Shown piece after piece: positions 56,581 to 64,000 of a stretch of DNA of 64,000 bases. The stretch spans positions 1,364,001 to 1,428,000 of the forward strand of contig NZ_CP061725.1 in NCBI RefSeq assembly GCF_014764405.1. Reading direction: 5' to 3'. Origin of the DNA: Micromonospora craniellae (GTDB lineage: Bacteria > Actinomycetota > Actinomycetes > Mycobacteriales > Micromonosporaceae). The notes below the pieces were generated by a model that was not told the DNA's origin, did no database searches, and saw nothing but the letters and a program-made list of their open reading frames with translations. The translations under genes and the position numbers were made by a program. How positions within the stretch are numbered: position 1 is the first letter of the stretch; every line of letters begins with the position of its first letter.

Positions 56581-56772
56581 TTGCGGAACGATCTCCGTGA
56601 ACTGCGGCAGGCTGCCGGGCTGTCCCAGCGGAAACTGGCCGAGGCCCTGGACGTCTCGCGGCAGACGATCAACTCGATCGAGACCGGTCGCTACGACCCA
56701 TCGCTACCCCTGGCCATCGCCATCGCCCGCCACTTCCACCGCACCGTAGAGGAGATCTTCCATGTCGACTGA
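56581..56772 (+). CDS. Small XRE-family regulator
   Basis: 63 residues from TTG 56581 (GGAGG 7 bases upstream): LRELRQAAGLSQRKLAEAL, DVSRQTINSIETGRYDPSLP, then HFHRTVEEIFHVD. This is the short Cro/CI-like class that regulates a membrane-protein gene directly downstream, with which it overlaps by 11 bases. Confidence 0.88.
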   Translation: MRNDLRELRQAAGLSQRKLAEALDVSRQTINSIETGRYDPSLPLAIAIARHFHRTVEEIFHVD

Positions 56773-57244
56773 GGATCGCAGCACGACTGAGGGGCACCAC
56801 ACGACTGACGATCGCAGCACGACCGAAGGTCGCAGCACCCTGCGGAAACTGGCGGTCGGCGGCATCCTGCTGGCGGTCGTGGCGCTGATCGTCACCGTGG
56901 GGTTGCTGCTGCGGGAGCACGCGCCCGGCAACATGGGTGTCGGGTTCCTCCAGGGAGCAGCGGTCGGGCTGCTCGCCCTCCTGCTGATGGTCTGGCGGCT
57001 GAGCAAACGACCGGACCGCGCCACCACGTTCGAGCGGGCCTGGTCGCAGACCGGGGACGAACGCGACGACGCCATTCTGACCCGGGCCCTGGCCGTGCTG
57101 GGTCTGGCCGCGTTCCCGCTCACCTCGGTGGCGGCCGTCGCCGTCGCGCTCGGTGTCGAGCCGAGCATGGTGTTCGCGCTGCTGCTCTTCGCCGAGATCG
57201 TCGTCGGCGGTGTCGCCTTCGTAGTGATCAACCGCCGGAACTGA
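56762..57244 (+). CDS. DUF2178-like membrane protein
   Basis: 160 residues: charged Thr/Asp-rich N-terminal tail with a twice-repeated DRSTTEG, then four membrane helices (LAVGGILLAVVALIVTVGLL, FLQGAAVGLLALLLMVW, AVLGLAAFPLTSVAAVAVAL, MVFALLLFAEIVVGGVAFVV). The cytoplasmic segment TFERAWSQTGDERDDAILTR is typical of these XRE-linked proteins. Function unknown. Confidence 0.8.
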   Translation: MSTEDRSTTEGHHTTDDRSTTEGRSTLRKLAVGGILLAVVALIVTVGLLLREHAPGNMGVGFLQGAAVGLLALLLMVWRLSKRPDRATTFERAWSQTGDERDDAILTRALAVLGLAAFPLTSVAAVAVALGVEPSMVFALLLFAEIVVGGVAFVVINRRN

Positions 57245-57468
57245 CCGGGCCGGACCCGGCACCCCGGGAAGCAGGCTGTCCCGTGAAGGACACCGGATCG
57301 TAGGTGCCGGGTGGCGTGTGTGCGGTGCAGCGGCGCAGCCGGTCCGCGGCCATCCGGCCACCGACCGCCAGAACCGTACCGTTCGACGGCCGTGAGGCCG
57401 TACGCGCTACAGGTGGGCGTGAAGCGGCACCGTCCCGGCCATCGGTGGGACAGCCACCGGCCAATCAT
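57228..57468 (-). pseudogene. yidD: Frameshifted yidD
   Basis: The start region MIGRWLSHRWPGRCRFTPTC then SAYGLTAVERYG is the YidD signature (membrane protein insertion efficiency factor). After about 57376 the family sequence continues in another frame (MAADRLRRC ... GTYDPVSFTG, the usual RLLRC...GGYDPV end) to the stop at 57228. The N-terminal amphipathic helix is also missing; a TAG lies in frame 12 bases before the ATG. YidD helps YidC insert membrane proteins; a functional copy near dnaA/rnpA would be expected elsewhere. Confidence 0.7.
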
Positions 57469-57603
57469 CGACTTCGACTATGTCAAGGCTTGATTGATAG
57501 ATGCACTTGTGCAAAGGATACGAGGGCGCTCGATCAGCGTGCGTAGATCCATAGCCCCTGGCCAACCGGGGTCGAGTGGGTCTGTCGGCTATGAGGAGGT
57601 TCT

Positions 57604-59811
57604 GTGGCTCGACGCCGCTTTGCGGGGATAGCAGCCTGCGCCATCGTCCTACCGTTCTTCGTCGTCGCCCAGCCGGCGGCGGCCAGTCCGAGCACCGAGG
57701 CGGCCCAGCCCGCTCCGGCTCCGGCGACCGGGATCGCCAGCGACGTCCGTGACCTCACCCGGAAAGACTTCACCTTCAACGGCAAGCCCGTCGAGGTGCC
57801 CCGGCAGTATCAGCCGCAGGCGCAGCGCAAGTCGGCGCAGGCCGCCGAGACGCCGCCGGTGGGCACGGTACGGCAGTGGCTCGCGCTCGACGACTATCAG
57901 GGCGTGATCTACCTCAAGGACTACACGCTGCGCGGCGTGGGCGACCACATCGAGGTCTGGGTCGCCAACGACACCGAGTTCCCGGAGGGCGACTGCCGCC
58001 GGCAGATCGCGAACTCGACGGTGGTCACCGACGCGCAGGTGACCCGCCTGGTCGACGAGTTCGACACCAACATGTATCCGAAGTCGACGGCCGCGTTCAG
58101 CACGCCGCCGGACCGGGACGGCAGCAACGCGCAGCTCGACGGCGACTTCACCGGCGCCGGCAACCGTACGGTGACGCTCGTCGACAACGTCCGGGACGAC
58201 AACTTCTACGACTTCCCGGCCGCGCCGACGTACATCGCCGGGTTCTTCTTCTCGCTCTTCAACGAGTTGCTCGACCGCAACATCATGACGGTCGACGCGT
58301 ACGACTGGGCGCATCGGACCGGCGTCAACCCGCCGAACGAGCCGACCGACGACCTGTGCACCAGCCGGCCGGCTCGTCCCAACCTGTACGAGTCCACGTT
58401 TATCCACGAGTGGCAGCACCTGGCGCACTACTACACCGACCCGTTCGAGAGCATCCTGATCAACGAGGGGCTCTCCGACTTCGCCCAGACGCTCGGCGGC
58501 TACAGCGACGCGGCGGCCCGGATCGACCAGCCGGGCGCGGACAGTCACATCTACTGCTTCCAGGGCTTCGGAACGGTCCGCACGGACTACAACACGAATC
58601 CCCGGGACTGTGGCGGGCCGGAGAACTCGCTGAACCTGTGGAACGAGGGCGGCAACCCGAACGCGGTACTCGCCGACTACGGCAACGCGTACTCGTTCAC
58701 GTTGTTCCTCTACGACCGGTACGGCCTGGACTTCATCTCGCGGCTGCACCGCGACGGCGACCTTCAGGGCCTGGCCAGCCTGGAGGCCGCGCTCGCCGAC
58801 GAGGGGGTCACCGATCTCTACGGCGTGATCCACGACTACCAGACGATGAACCTGGTCGACCGGATCGTCGGCAACTCGAAGCTCGGCGTGATGCTCGGCC
58901 GGGACAAGCGCAAGGTCACCTCGGCCAGCCTGAACGCCACGGTGAACCTGGCCAACCCGGCCACGCACGCGATGCCGGGCGCGGCGCCGAACGGTGCCGA
59001 CTACGTCCAGTTGCGCAAGGCGAACGGCAAGCCGCTGAGCCGGGGCGAGCTGCGGTCGATCACCTTCAAGGGCGCCGAGACGCTGCCGGCGGTGCCGCTG
59101 GCCTGGACGACGGTGACCGACGACCCGGACCGTCCGGGCAACGCGGTGCTGTGGTCGGGCAACGGCAACAGCCTCGACGTCGCCGCGGTGACGCCGGTGA
59201 GTGTGCCGGCCGCCGACCCGACGCTGACCTTCCTGGCCAAGTACGGCGCCGAGGCCGGCTACGACTACGGCTACGTCAGCGTCTCGACCGACGGTGGCAA
59301 GAGCTACACCGCCATCGAGGGCGACAAGACCGTCGCCGGGCCGTACGGGCCGTCGCTGAACGGCACCACCGACGGCTTCGAGCCGCACTCGTTCGACCTG
59401 TCGGCGTACGCGGGGCAGGACATCCTGCTGAGCTTCCGCTACGTCAGCGACGGTGGGGTCAACGAGGGTGGCCTGCGGGTCGACGACATCACGGTCGGCG
59501 GCACGCTGGTCAGCGACGGGTCGAACCTGGATGCGTTCGACTCGCCGTCGGAGGTCTCCCCGACGCCGGTCGCGAACTGGAACGTCCGGTTCGTCGGCTT
59601 CGACGAGAAGCTTCGGACGGCCCTGCAGTTCGAGGTCGACGGCAAGTCGGGCTTCACGCTCGGGCTGGTGCAGACGGCGTTGCTGGCAGCCTTCCCCACG
59701 GTGGTCGCCATCGTCGCCTACGACGAGCCGACCGAGCAGGTCACGCAGTACGCGCCGTACCAGTTGACGGTGAACAAGGTCGTGCAGCCCGGCGGTGCCC
59801 CGCTGAGCTGA
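57604..59811 (+). CDS. Secreted zinc metallopeptidase (M6/M30-like)
   Basis: 735 residues. Signal peptide 1-28 (FAGIAACAIVLPFFVVAQPA, AAA cleavage). Zinc site HEWQH at 268-272 with a third ligand Glu288 in ILINEGLSDFAQ, a gluzincin-type arrangement. Residues 480-640 form an immune-inhibitor-A-like/MAM-like beta sandwich (FLAKYGAEAGYDYGYVSVST, LSAYAGQDILLSFRYVSDGG), followed by a C-terminal beta domain. It is likely secreted and cleaves extracellular proteins. GTG 57604 behind GAGGAGG. A perfect terminator follows. Confidence 0.88.
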   Translation: MARRRFAGIAACAIVLPFFVVAQPAAASPSTEAAQPAPAPATGIASDVRDLTRKDFTFNGKPVEVPRQYQPQAQRKSAQAAETPPVGTVRQWLALDDYQGVIYLKDYTLRGVGDHIEVWVANDTEFPEGDCRRQIANSTVVTDAQVTRLVDEFDTNMYPKSTAAFSTPPDRDGSNAQLDGDFTGAGNRTVTLVDNVRDDNFYDFPAAPTYIAGFFFSLFNELLDRNIMTVDAYDWAHRTGVNPPNEPTDDLCTSRPARPNLYESTFIHEWQHLAHYYTDPFESILINEGLSDFAQTLGGYSDAAARIDQPGADSHIYCFQGFGTVRTDYNTNPRDCGGPENSLNLWNEGGNPNAVLADYGNAYSFTLFLYDRYGLDFISRLHRDGDLQGLASLEAALADEGVTDLYGVIHDYQTMNLVDRIVGNSKLGVMLGRDKRKVTSASLNATVNLANPATHAMPGAAPNGADYVQLRKANGKPLSRGELRSITFKGAETLPAVPLAWTTVTDDPDRPGNAVLWSGNGNSLDVAAVTPVSVPAADPTLTFLAKYGAEAGYDYGYVSVSTDGGKSYTAIEGDKTVAGPYGPSLNGTTDGFEPHSFDLSAYAGQDILLSFRYVSDGGVNEGGLRVDDITVGGTLVSDGSNLDAFDSPSEVSPTPVANWNVRFVGFDEKLRTALQFEVDGKSGFTLGLVQTALLAAFPTVVAIVAYDEPTEQVTQYAPYQLTVNKVVQPGGAPLS

Positions 59812-59827
59812 CCGACCTTCGGTGAGG

Positions 59828-59859
59828 ACTCCCGGTGCCGTGGTAGCGGCACCGGGAGT
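59828..59859. terminator. Terminator of the metallopeptidase gene
   Basis: Perfect 13-bp arms 59828-59840 (ACTCCCGGTGCCG) and 59847-59859 with loop TGGTAG, 17 bases after the stop. Confidence 0.85.
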
Positions 59860-59927
59860 TCCGCGTCCGGGGCCTTCCTCAGGCGGCAAGGCGGCCCCGT
59901 GCCGGGCTAGATTGCCGGCCGGCCCGC

Positions 59928-60062
59928 GAGACGTCCTACGGCGGGTACGCCGGCTACTTCGCCGATCCGGACGGCCACCTCTGGGAGATCGCCTGGAACC
60001 CGGGCTTCCCGATCGCCGCGGACGGGACGATCACGGTGCCGGATTTCGGGCCACCACGATGA
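59928..60062 (+). pseudogene. C-terminal remnant of a glyoxalase/VOC protein
   Basis: The frame reads ETSYGGYAGYFADPDGHLWE then IAWNPGFPIAADGTITVPDF and stops at 60062. This is the conserved end of a VOC-family protein (metal ligand Glu in HLWEIAWNP). Upstream the similarity stops abruptly and there is no start or first half. It overlaps the 3' end of the methyltransferase gene on the other strand. Confidence 0.7.
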
Positions 60063-60942
60063 CCATTCCCTGCGTCTGCTCCTCGGTCAGCATGTGGCGC
60101 CACCCCTGTTCGAGTTCGGTGTCGGTGAGCGGCGGCCGGTCCGGAGTGCCCTTGAGGGTCGGCGCGAAGACGTCGAGAATCTGGTGCACCTCCGCCGGCA
60201 CCGGGTTGTCCCGGGCGTACCGGCGCAGTTCGAGGTAGGTCCACATGCTGCTGTACTTCACGTGGTCGGTGATGTCGGTGACCTCGTCGAGCAGGATGCC
60301 GGCCTGCGCAGCGATCTCCGGGTAGTCCTCCGCGCCGATGGGGGCTGCGGTGACCCGCCAGGAGTCGTGCACCCTGACCAGGGTGTCATCGGAGCGCCCG
60401 TGCGGGCCCTCCCGGACGGTGAAGTCGGTCAGCACGATGCGCCCGCCGGGGCGTACCACTCGGGCCATCTCGCGCAGCGCCCGCACCCGGTCGGGCACGT
60501 GGACGATCGACTCGAACGCCATCGCGTGGTCGAAGGAGTCGTCGGGGAAGGGCAACGCGGCCATGTCGGCCTGTTCGAAGCGCACCCGGTCCGCCACCGC
60601 CTCGGCGTGGGCGAGCTCGTTGGCCAGGCGGACGTCCTGTTCGCTGACCGAGATCCCGACGACCTGGGCCCCGCCCGCCTGGGCCAGCCGTACGCCGGGC
60701 CGGCCCAGACCGCAGCCGGCGTCCAGCACCCGCTCGCCCGGCCGCGCGGCGACCCGTTCGATCATCATGTCGGTCAACCGGGCGCTGGCCGTGGCGAAGT
60801 CGCTGTCGTCGTCGGGCCCGGTCCAGTAGCCGTGGTGCATGGAGCCGCCCTGGACCCGGGCGACGATCGAGTTCACCTGGTCGTAGAACGCGCCGACGGA
60901 TTCCGGCGTCGGCCCTTTGATTCCAGTGTGCACCGCTGTCAC
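60031..60942 (-). CDS. SAM-dependent methyltransferase
   Basis: 303 residues, class I. SAM motif I VLDAGCGLGRPGVRLAQ, motif II-like FEQADMAALPFPDDSFDHAM, and VRPGGRIVLTDFTVREG. The N-terminal part VGAFYDQVNSIVARVQGGSM and MHHGYW are as in sugar O-/N-methyltransferases and sarcosine methyltransferase-like enzymes (RebM type). GTG 60942 behind AAGGA. A strong promoter with an embedded inverted repeat is upstream. The acceptor is unknown. Confidence 0.88.
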   Translation of the reverse strand: MTAVHTGIKGPTPESVGAFYDQVNSIVARVQGGSMHHGYWTGPDDDSDFATASARLTDMMIERVAARPGERVLDAGCGLGRPGVRLAQAGGAQVVGISVSEQDVRLANELAHAEAVADRVRFEQADMAALPFPDDSFDHAMAFESIVHVPDRVRALREMARVVRPGGRIVLTDFTVREGPHGRSDDTLVRVHDSWRVTAAPIGAEDYPEIAAQAGILLDEVTDITDHVKYSSMWTYLELRRYARDNPVPAEVHQILDVFAPTLKGTPDRPPLTDTELEQGWRHMLTEEQTQGMVIVVARNPAP

Positions 60943-61285
60943 CGCTTCCTTTTTGTCAAAAGTGCCGGGTCGGAAACACGCCACTGTCCGGTTCGATGAT
61001 CAAGCGTTGCAGCACCTCACCTCCCGATCGCCATCGGCGCGGCGGGGACGCGTGATCCCTTTTCGCGGAAAGTCGATCAGGTGACCTGAACCCCGGCTTA
61101 GTGGAAACGATGTTCAGGAAGGCCACTGTAATCGGGACACCCGACCCGGTCAAGGAATTGGATCTGTCGGCAAAGCGCGGCTCTGCCTCGCTTCTTGTCA
61201 AAGCATTGAGCTCCGACAAACTAATAGAAAGTTCCGCATCGGACTCGGAAGTACCACGACTCCATGACCAGCGGGCTGCGGCGGG
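60943..61285. other. Intergenic stretch with promoter
   Basis: 343 bp between two minus-strand genes, clearly poorer in G/C than the flanks. It contains the methyltransferase promoter listed below and a 5' leader of about 175 bases. Short frames on both strands were considered and not called. Confidence 0.6.
61125..61153 (-). promoter_or_regulatory. Sigma-70-type promoter with operator-like repeat
   Basis: On the minus strand: -35 TTGACC (61153-61148), 17-base spacer, -10 TACAGT (61130-61125). Within the spacer lies TCGGG, ACA, CCCGA (61132-61144), an inverted repeat in a place where a repressor would block polymerase. It points toward the methyltransferase gene. Confidence 0.6.
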
Positions 61286-62518
61286 TCAGCGGCGGCGGGT
61301 CCGGGCCAGGGTGAGCACGACCAGCAGCGAAGCGGCGGCCGCGCCGCTGACCATCACGGCCATCGGCACCGCGCTGCCCTCGCCACCGAGCCCGACCAGC
61401 GGTGCGGCGCCGGCCGCGATCACCGCCTGGAGGCCGCCGAGCAGGGCGGCGGCCGTGCCGGCGTGCGCGGAGTGCCGTTCGAGGGCGAGGGCGGTGCCGT
61501 TGGGCATCACCGTGCCGAGCGACCCGAGGAAGAGGAAGAGGGCGACGACGACCAGCGGCAGGGCGCCGAGCAGTGCCCCGACGAGCAGGACGAGCGCGGA
61601 GAGCAGACCGAGACTCAACCCACAGATCAGCAACGGCCGGGGGTCGAAGCGGTCCAGCAGCCGGGCGTTGAGTTGGCCGACGGCGACGAAGGCCAGGGCG
61701 TTGAGCCCGAAGATCAGGCTGAACGCCCCGGCGGAGAGTCCGAAGACGTCCTGGAGGACGAAGGAGGAGCCGGAGAGGTAGGCGAACAGGCCGGCGAAGG
61801 CGAGGCCCTGGGTCAGCGCGTACCCGAGGAAGACGCGGTCGGCGAGCAGGGCGCGCCCGGCGGCGGCGGTCGCGGGCAGGCCACCGGTGTTGCGGCGCTC
61901 GGCGGGCAGGGTCTCCGGCAGCCGCCACGCGACGGCGGCGGCGATCAGCACGCCGGCCAGGGCCAGGGCGAGGAAGATGGTGCGCCAGCCGCCGAAGCCG
62001 AGCACCAGGCTGCCGAGGGCGGGCGCGGCCATCGGGGCGATGCCGAAGATCAGGACGAGCCGGGAGAAGTATTTCGCGGCGGCCCGTCCGCTGTAGAGGT
62101 CGCGGACGACGGCGCGGGCGACGACGGTGCCCATGCCGCCGGCGAAGCCCTGGGCGAAGCGGAACGCGGCGAGGGTCTCCGCCGACGGCGCGAGCGCGCA
62201 GACCAACGACATCACGACGAACGCGCCAACGCCGACCAGCACCGGCAGGCGACGCCCCCAGCGGTCGCTGAGCGGGCCGGTGACGATTTGCCCGAGAGCC
62301 ATGCCGACCAGGCAGGTGGTCAGGGAGAGTTGGATCTGCGCCTGGCTGGCGTCCAGGTCGCGGGCCATCTCGGGGAACGCCGGCAGGTAGGTGTCCAGCG
62401 ACAGGGGCCCGATCGCGGTGAGCGCGCCGAGCAGCAGCAGCAGCCCGACGGCGGCCCGGCCAGTGGGGGCGGCGACCCGCTCCGGCGGCCGGACGATCGG
62501 CGCGGCGGTCTGCGGCAT
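61286..62518 (-). CDS. Bcr/CflA-family MFS drug exporter (12 TM)
   Basis: 410 residues, 12 membrane segments. Motif A GPLSDRWGRRLPVL, DHA1 features SLDTYLPAFPEMARDL at helix 1, FRFAQGFAGGMGTVVARAVVRDL (motif C region) and ALGSLVLGFGGWRTIF. Proton-linked efflux of drugs such as bicyclomycin or chloramphenicol in relatives. ATG 62518 behind GAGGGGG. Divergent from a MarR regulator with a shared operator. Confidence 0.93.
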   Translation of the reverse strand: MPQTAAPIVRPPERVAAPTGRAAVGLLLLLGALTAIGPLSLDTYLPAFPEMARDLDASQAQIQLSLTTCLVGMALGQIVTGPLSDRWGRRLPVLVGVGAFVVMSLVCALAPSAETLAAFRFAQGFAGGMGTVVARAVVRDLYSGRAAAKYFSRLVLIFGIAPMAAPALGSLVLGFGGWRTIFLALALAGVLIAAAVAWRLPETLPAERRNTGGLPATAAAGRALLADRVFLGYALTQGLAFAGLFAYLSGSSFVLQDVFGLSAGAFSLIFGLNALAFVAVGQLNARLLDRFDPRPLLICGLSLGLLSALVLLVGALLGALPLVVVALFLFLGSLGTVMPNGTALALERHSAHAGTAAALLGGLQAVIAAGAAPLVGLGGEGSAVPMAVMVSGAAAASLLVVLTLARTRRR

Positions 62519-62558
62519 CGTGGCCCCCTCGGCGATTGGTTGCGCCGGGCTACGATAG

Positions 62559-62572
62559 CTCTGCTTACAGAG
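62559..62572. promoter_or_regulatory. MarR operator candidate
   Basis: CTCTG, CTTA, CAGAG, near-perfect to 7-bp arms (A-G/A-CTCTG), in the 79-bp gap between the divergent exporter and MarR genes; 41 and 26 bases from their starts. Confidence 0.55.
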
Positions 62573-62597
62573 TTGTTGCCGTGGAGAGGGCCGGACT

Positions 62598-63041
62598 GTG
62601 ACCGAAGAGACGCTCGGGCAGCTCAGCGACGCCCTGGGCGACCTGCACCGGGTGCTGCGCCGCACGGCCACCCAACGGACCGGCCGGACCGCCCTGCCGG
62701 ACGCGCAGGTGGAGGTGCTGCGGCTGGTGCAGCGACAGCCGGGGATGAGCGTTCGGGAGGTCGCCCAGCGGCTCGGCACCGCCCCGAACACGGTGAGCAC
62801 CCTGGTCGGCGAGCTGACCGCCGCCGGTCTGCTGAGCCGCGACCGGGATCCGGGCGACCGGCGGACCGTCCGACTGACGTTGACCGACACGACGTGGGAG
62901 CGGATCGCCGCCTACGGGCAACACCGACGCGACCTGCTCGCCGCCGCGCTGGCCGGGCTGGACGCCGCCGACCGGGAACTACTGCTCGCCGCCGCGCCGG
63001 CCCTGTCCCGCCTGGCCGACCGCGCCGCCGAGCAGCGCTGA
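62598..63041 (+). CDS. MarR-family transcriptional regulator
   Basis: 147 residues. Winged helix: VEVLRLVQRQPGMSVREVAQ, GTAPNTVSTLVGELTAAGLL as recognition helix, wing SRDRDPGDRRTVRLTLTD. It probably represses the divergent MFS exporter and itself until a ligand binds. GTG 62598 behind GGAGAGGG. Confidence 0.93.
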   Translation: MTEETLGQLSDALGDLHRVLRRTATQRTGRTALPDAQVEVLRLVQRQPGMSVREVAQRLGTAPNTVSTLVGELTAAGLLSRDRDPGDRRTVRLTLTDTTWERIAAYGQHRRDLLAAALAGLDAADRELLLAAAPALSRLADRAAEQR

Positions 63042-63077
63042 GCCGCCCGCAGATCCGCGCCTCGGGCCGGCGCCCGG

Positions 63078-64000
63078 TCAGCCCCAGACGGTACGGCGGA
63101 CACCGCCGTGCGTACCGCACGCACGCGGGCTGCCCCCGGCCAGGCTGACCATGCCGTCCTTGCACTGCACCAGGTAGCCCCGACCGTTCCAGAATCCGGG
63201 TACGCAGTCGAAGTGCTCGCACACGTCACGGGCCGGCTCCCGGACCCGCTCACCGCCGCAGAAGTCGTACCCCATCGGGTTGACCGGGGCGCCGCAGCGC
63301 CGTTCCGGTGTCGGCACCTCCCGCCGAGGCGCGGACGAGCCGGTGGCGCGGGGCACCTTCGGCACGCCGGTGGCGGCGACCGGCGCCGGTGTGGCGGCGA
63401 CCGCCGTGTCCGGACCGGCCGGGTCCGGACCGGAGTTCGCCAGCGCCACCGGCACCATCACGGCCAGCGCGGCGGCGACCACGGCGGTACGCCGGCCACC
63501 GGGGATCAGCGCCGACAGCCGGGCCTGGCCGGGGGTGGCGATGCCCGGCCGGGACGGGCGCAGCCGGGCGTGCTCGGCGATCAGCTCGTCGAGCTGCGCG
63601 ATCACCGCGGCCCGGTGCTCGATCGCGTCGGCGAACGCCAGAGTGAGCACGAAACGGAAGTCGGCTGCCGCGCCGGGGGGCAGCAGCACCCCGGAGCCAC
63701 GTCGGCGGTCCAGCACCTGGATCAGGGTGACCGGTGCGTGCGGGTCGTGTGCCAGCCCGGTCATCCGCGCGTACGCCCAGTCGCGACGGCCCCGCCCGCC
63801 GAGCAGCACCAGCCGACGGCTGGTGATCACGGCCATTCCGGCGTCGGCGACCCGTACGCCCTCGGGGAGGCGCTGGCGCAGCCGGCCGGTCTGCGCGGCC
63901 ACGGTCAGGTCGGGCGCGGGCAGGACGGCGTTGTGTCGCACCTCGACCAGTTGTGCGGCGGGTACCACCCGCAGCACCGCCTCGTCGGCGGCCAGTTCGA
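63078..64000 (-). CDS. Hypothetical protein with single TM helix (5' end outside window)
   Basis: The frame is open to the window edge (ELAADEAVLRVVP at the edge), so the start lies beyond 64000. The cytoplasmic half resembles bacterial PH-like 'SHOCT/PH' sensor domains: DAGMAVITSRRLVLLGG, HDPHAPVTLIQVLDRR, ADFRFVLTLAFAD. A single membrane helix (TAVVAAALAVMVPVALANS) follows, a Pro/Ala-rich linker, and an outer Cys-rich end (MGYDFCGGERV, CEHFDCVPGFWNGRGYLVQC) like secreted DUF-type domains with disulphides. Function unknown. Confidence 0.75.
   Translation of the reverse strand, partial: ELAADEAVLRVVPAAQLVEVRHNAVLPAPDLTVAAQTGRLRQRLPEGVRVADAGMAVITSRRLVLLGGRGRRDWAYARMTGLAHDPHAPVTLIQVLDRRRGSGVLLPPGAAADFRFVLTLAFADAIEHRAAVIAQLDELIAEHARLRPSRPGIATPGQARLSALIPGGRRTAVVAAALAVMVPVALANSGPDPAGPDTAVAATPAPVAATGVPKVPRATGSSAPRREVPTPERRCGAPVNPMGYDFCGGERVREPARDVCEHFDCVPGFWNGRGYLVQCKDGMVSLAGGSPRACGTHGGVRRTVWG

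Noticed and set aside
57649..59889. Minus-strand open frame of about 746 codons
   Set aside because: Mirrors the metallopeptidase gene and has the Arg/Val/Gly bias of shadow frames.
61101..61270. Short plus-strand frame with lower GC next to the methyltransferase, considered as a precursor peptide gene
   Set aside because: It runs through the methyltransferase promoter, has no ribosome site or recognisable leader/core layout, and no modification enzymes other than the methyltransferase are present.
1..64000. tRNA, rRNA, insertion sequence or integrase genes
   Set aside because: No cloverleaf-like or rRNA-like sequence and no transposase or recombinase motif was recognised on either strand, although a short or divergent one could be missed by eye.

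Overview
The window is very GC-rich throughout, uses GTG starts often, couples many genes through GTGA or ATGA overlaps, and reads like a filamentous actinobacterial chromosome. Gene content (NarL and OmpR two-component systems beside ABC exporters, DrrAB-type ABC pair, ThrC with an N-terminal zinc ribbon, F420-type PPOX protein, DivIVA-domain protein, DarTG, an XRE regulator with a zinc ribbon) and codon use suggest the Micromonosporaceae, probably Micromonospora or a close relative. This is inference from protein style, not from a marker gene: no rRNA, tRNA or CRISPR array was seen.

Region 1-31000 is mostly housekeeping and signalling. It holds the end of a large LuxR regulator; the NAD-salvage pair pncB-pncA; ctaD (cytochrome oxidase subunit I) in convergent orientation; an FAD monooxygenase; a decayed amidase; an aldo/keto reductase; a LigD remnant; a ThrC-family enzyme; a cupin; an OmpR-type two-component system flanked by two small exported proteins that appear to share one operator with it; a sulfotransferase; a beta-family protein; a HesB-like protein without cysteines; two paralogous small CRND-motif proteins; a NarL-type two-component system next to an ABC exporter and a YqeB-like protein; a ParA-like ATPase with a small SAP/Rho-N-like partner; and a DrrAB-type exporter behind a large palindrome.

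Region 31000-46500 carries a 1090-residue AAA ATPase, an SF1 helicase, a 14-TM drug exporter, then accessory genes. A predicted S-4TM pore-forming effector diverges from a kinase-like, membrane-spanning protein with an extracytoplasmic CU044_5270-like domain; this is the best candidate here for an incompletely described system. It is followed by an I36-type inhibitor, a DivIVA plus flavohaemoglobin-like pair, and an XRE/DUF5919-inositol phosphatase-flavoprotein cassette.

Region 46400-57500 is an accessory island with defence genes and many damaged genes. An Mrr-like restriction endonuclease sits directly before a complete DarTG toxin-antitoxin pair. Around them are an XRE gene with an in-frame TGA, a frameshifted small gene, a multiply deleted PLD/DEAD helicase, a HigBA module whose toxin has an amber codon, and a frameshifted yidD. 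Counting the amidase, LigD, GH15, GNAT and VOC remnants, about ten genes in 64 kb are broken, several by internal deletions that keep both gene ends. The last part (57600-64000) has a secreted zinc metallopeptidase, a SAM methyltransferase with a clear promoter, an MFS drug exporter divergent from its MarR regulator, and the start-less end of another gene.
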